The notes under the pieces were generated by a model that worked only from the letters and a program-made list of their open reading frames with translations, was not told where the DNA came from and made no database searches. Shown in pieces: positions 6,217 through 6,603 of a stretch of DNA of 6,603 nt (position 1 is its first letter; each line of letters begins with the position of its first letter). Source of the stretch: Candidatus Aenigmatarchaeota archaeon (GTDB taxonomy: Archaea; Aenigmatarchaeota; Aenigmatarchaeia; QMZP01); the NCBI GenBank assembly GCA_003663415.1, contig QMZY01000046.1, positions 1-6,603 on the forward strand, in the 5' to 3' direction. The position numbers were made by a program, and so were the translations under genes.

Positions 6217-6603
6217 ATGGTTCTTGAATTTCTCTCGCCTTACCTTGGAAGTTATTTTGAAACCATAAGAGTAATTATTATTATTGTGATTTCTCTGTTT
6301 GTGGCCAAAGCAATAAACTTTTTTCTTGACAGAGGAATAAGAAGGCTTACAGAAAAAACAAAGACGACCCTTGACGATAAGCTTGTGCATGCTGTTAGGA
6401 AACCTATTTTATTAGGTGCTTTGCTGACCGGTGTTTATTTCTCTCTTCACAGTCTTTCTTATCTTTCAGGTTATGCAGCATTAATAAATCAGGCATTTAC
6501 TGTTGTTTTTGTTCTGTTCGTTTCGCTTTTTTTGGTCAGGACAGTAAACGCTGTCATTGAATGGTATGGTGAAGAAATTCTTTCAAAAACAAAGGCACAA
6601 GAA
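6217..6603 (+). CDS. MscS-family mechanosensitive channel, N-terminal part (3'-partial)
   Basis: An ATG at 6217 opens a frame that runs without a stop to the end of the window (129 residues visible). Three hydrophobic segments are seen at about 17-36, 63-82 and 92-111. Between the first two is the polar motif TKTTLDDKLVHAVRKPI (48-64), the form TKT.LDD.L..A.RKP that many MscS-like proteins carry before the pore domain. The pore helix and the MscS beta domain would lie beyond the window, so the call rests on the N-terminal half. Family members open under membrane tension and release solutes during osmotic downshock. The gene has its own TATA-like box and no ribosome binding site. Confidence 0.75.
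   Translation, partial: MVLEFLSPYLGSYFETIRVIIIIVISLFVAKAINFFLDRGIRRLTEKTKTTLDDKLVHAVRKPILLGALLTGVYFSLHSLSYLSGYAALINQAFTVVFVLFVSLFLVRTVNAVIEWYGEEILSKTKAQE

Noticed and set aside
6202..6390. A 62-aa frame on the - strand overlapping the channel gene start
   Set aside because: It lies opposite the channel coding sequence and its AT-rich promoter, has low-complexity asparagine and lysine runs, and shows no domain.

Overview
This window comes from an archaeon. It carries an archaeal-type MCM replicative helicase, a two-domain Cdc48/VAT-type AAA+ ATPase and short archaeal intergenic regions. Five of the seven genes have a TATA-like box about 20-23 nt before the start codon and no Shine-Dalgarno motif, the pattern of leaderless archaeal transcripts. 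The DNA is visibly AT-rich. The small zinc-ribbon protein and the overall style remind me of uncultivated DPANN-type genomes, but the window alone does not fix the lineage.

Layout, left to right. (1) The 3' end of a TauE/SafE-type membrane permease on the + strand (1-234). (2) A 103-nt convergent spacer with a perfect 7-bp hairpin. (3) A block of four genes on the - strand, transcribed from right to left: an NDP-sugar nucleotidyltransferase (4959-5714), the MCM helicase (2916-4919), an 88-aa zinc-ribbon protein (2618-2884) and Cdc48 (338-2596), with gaps of 39, 31 and 21 nt. (4) An 80-nt divergent promoter region with TATA-like boxes on both strands. (5) A 98-aa small membrane protein on + (5795-6091). 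(6) A 125-nt spacer with inverted repeats and a tandem AT-rich promoter. (7) The 5' part of an MscS-type channel on + (6217 to the window edge).

How the genes may work together. MCM unwinds DNA at the fork. Cdc48 is an unfoldase/segregase, and its eukaryotic orthologue p97 extracts the MCM-containing CMG helicase from chromatin at the end of replication. Here the two genes sit on the same strand, separated only by a small CxxC/CxxC protein whose gene is close enough to cdc48 to be co-transcribed with it. cdc48 is also the only gene here with a recognisable Shine-Dalgarno motif. A functional link between mcm, the zinc-ribbon protein and cdc48 is an inference, and it is the most interesting hypothesis in the window. 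The nucleotidyltransferase, permease, small membrane protein and channel look like ordinary unrelated neighbours. I see no mobile element, CRISPR array, tRNA or rRNA, and no intein in either ATPase.
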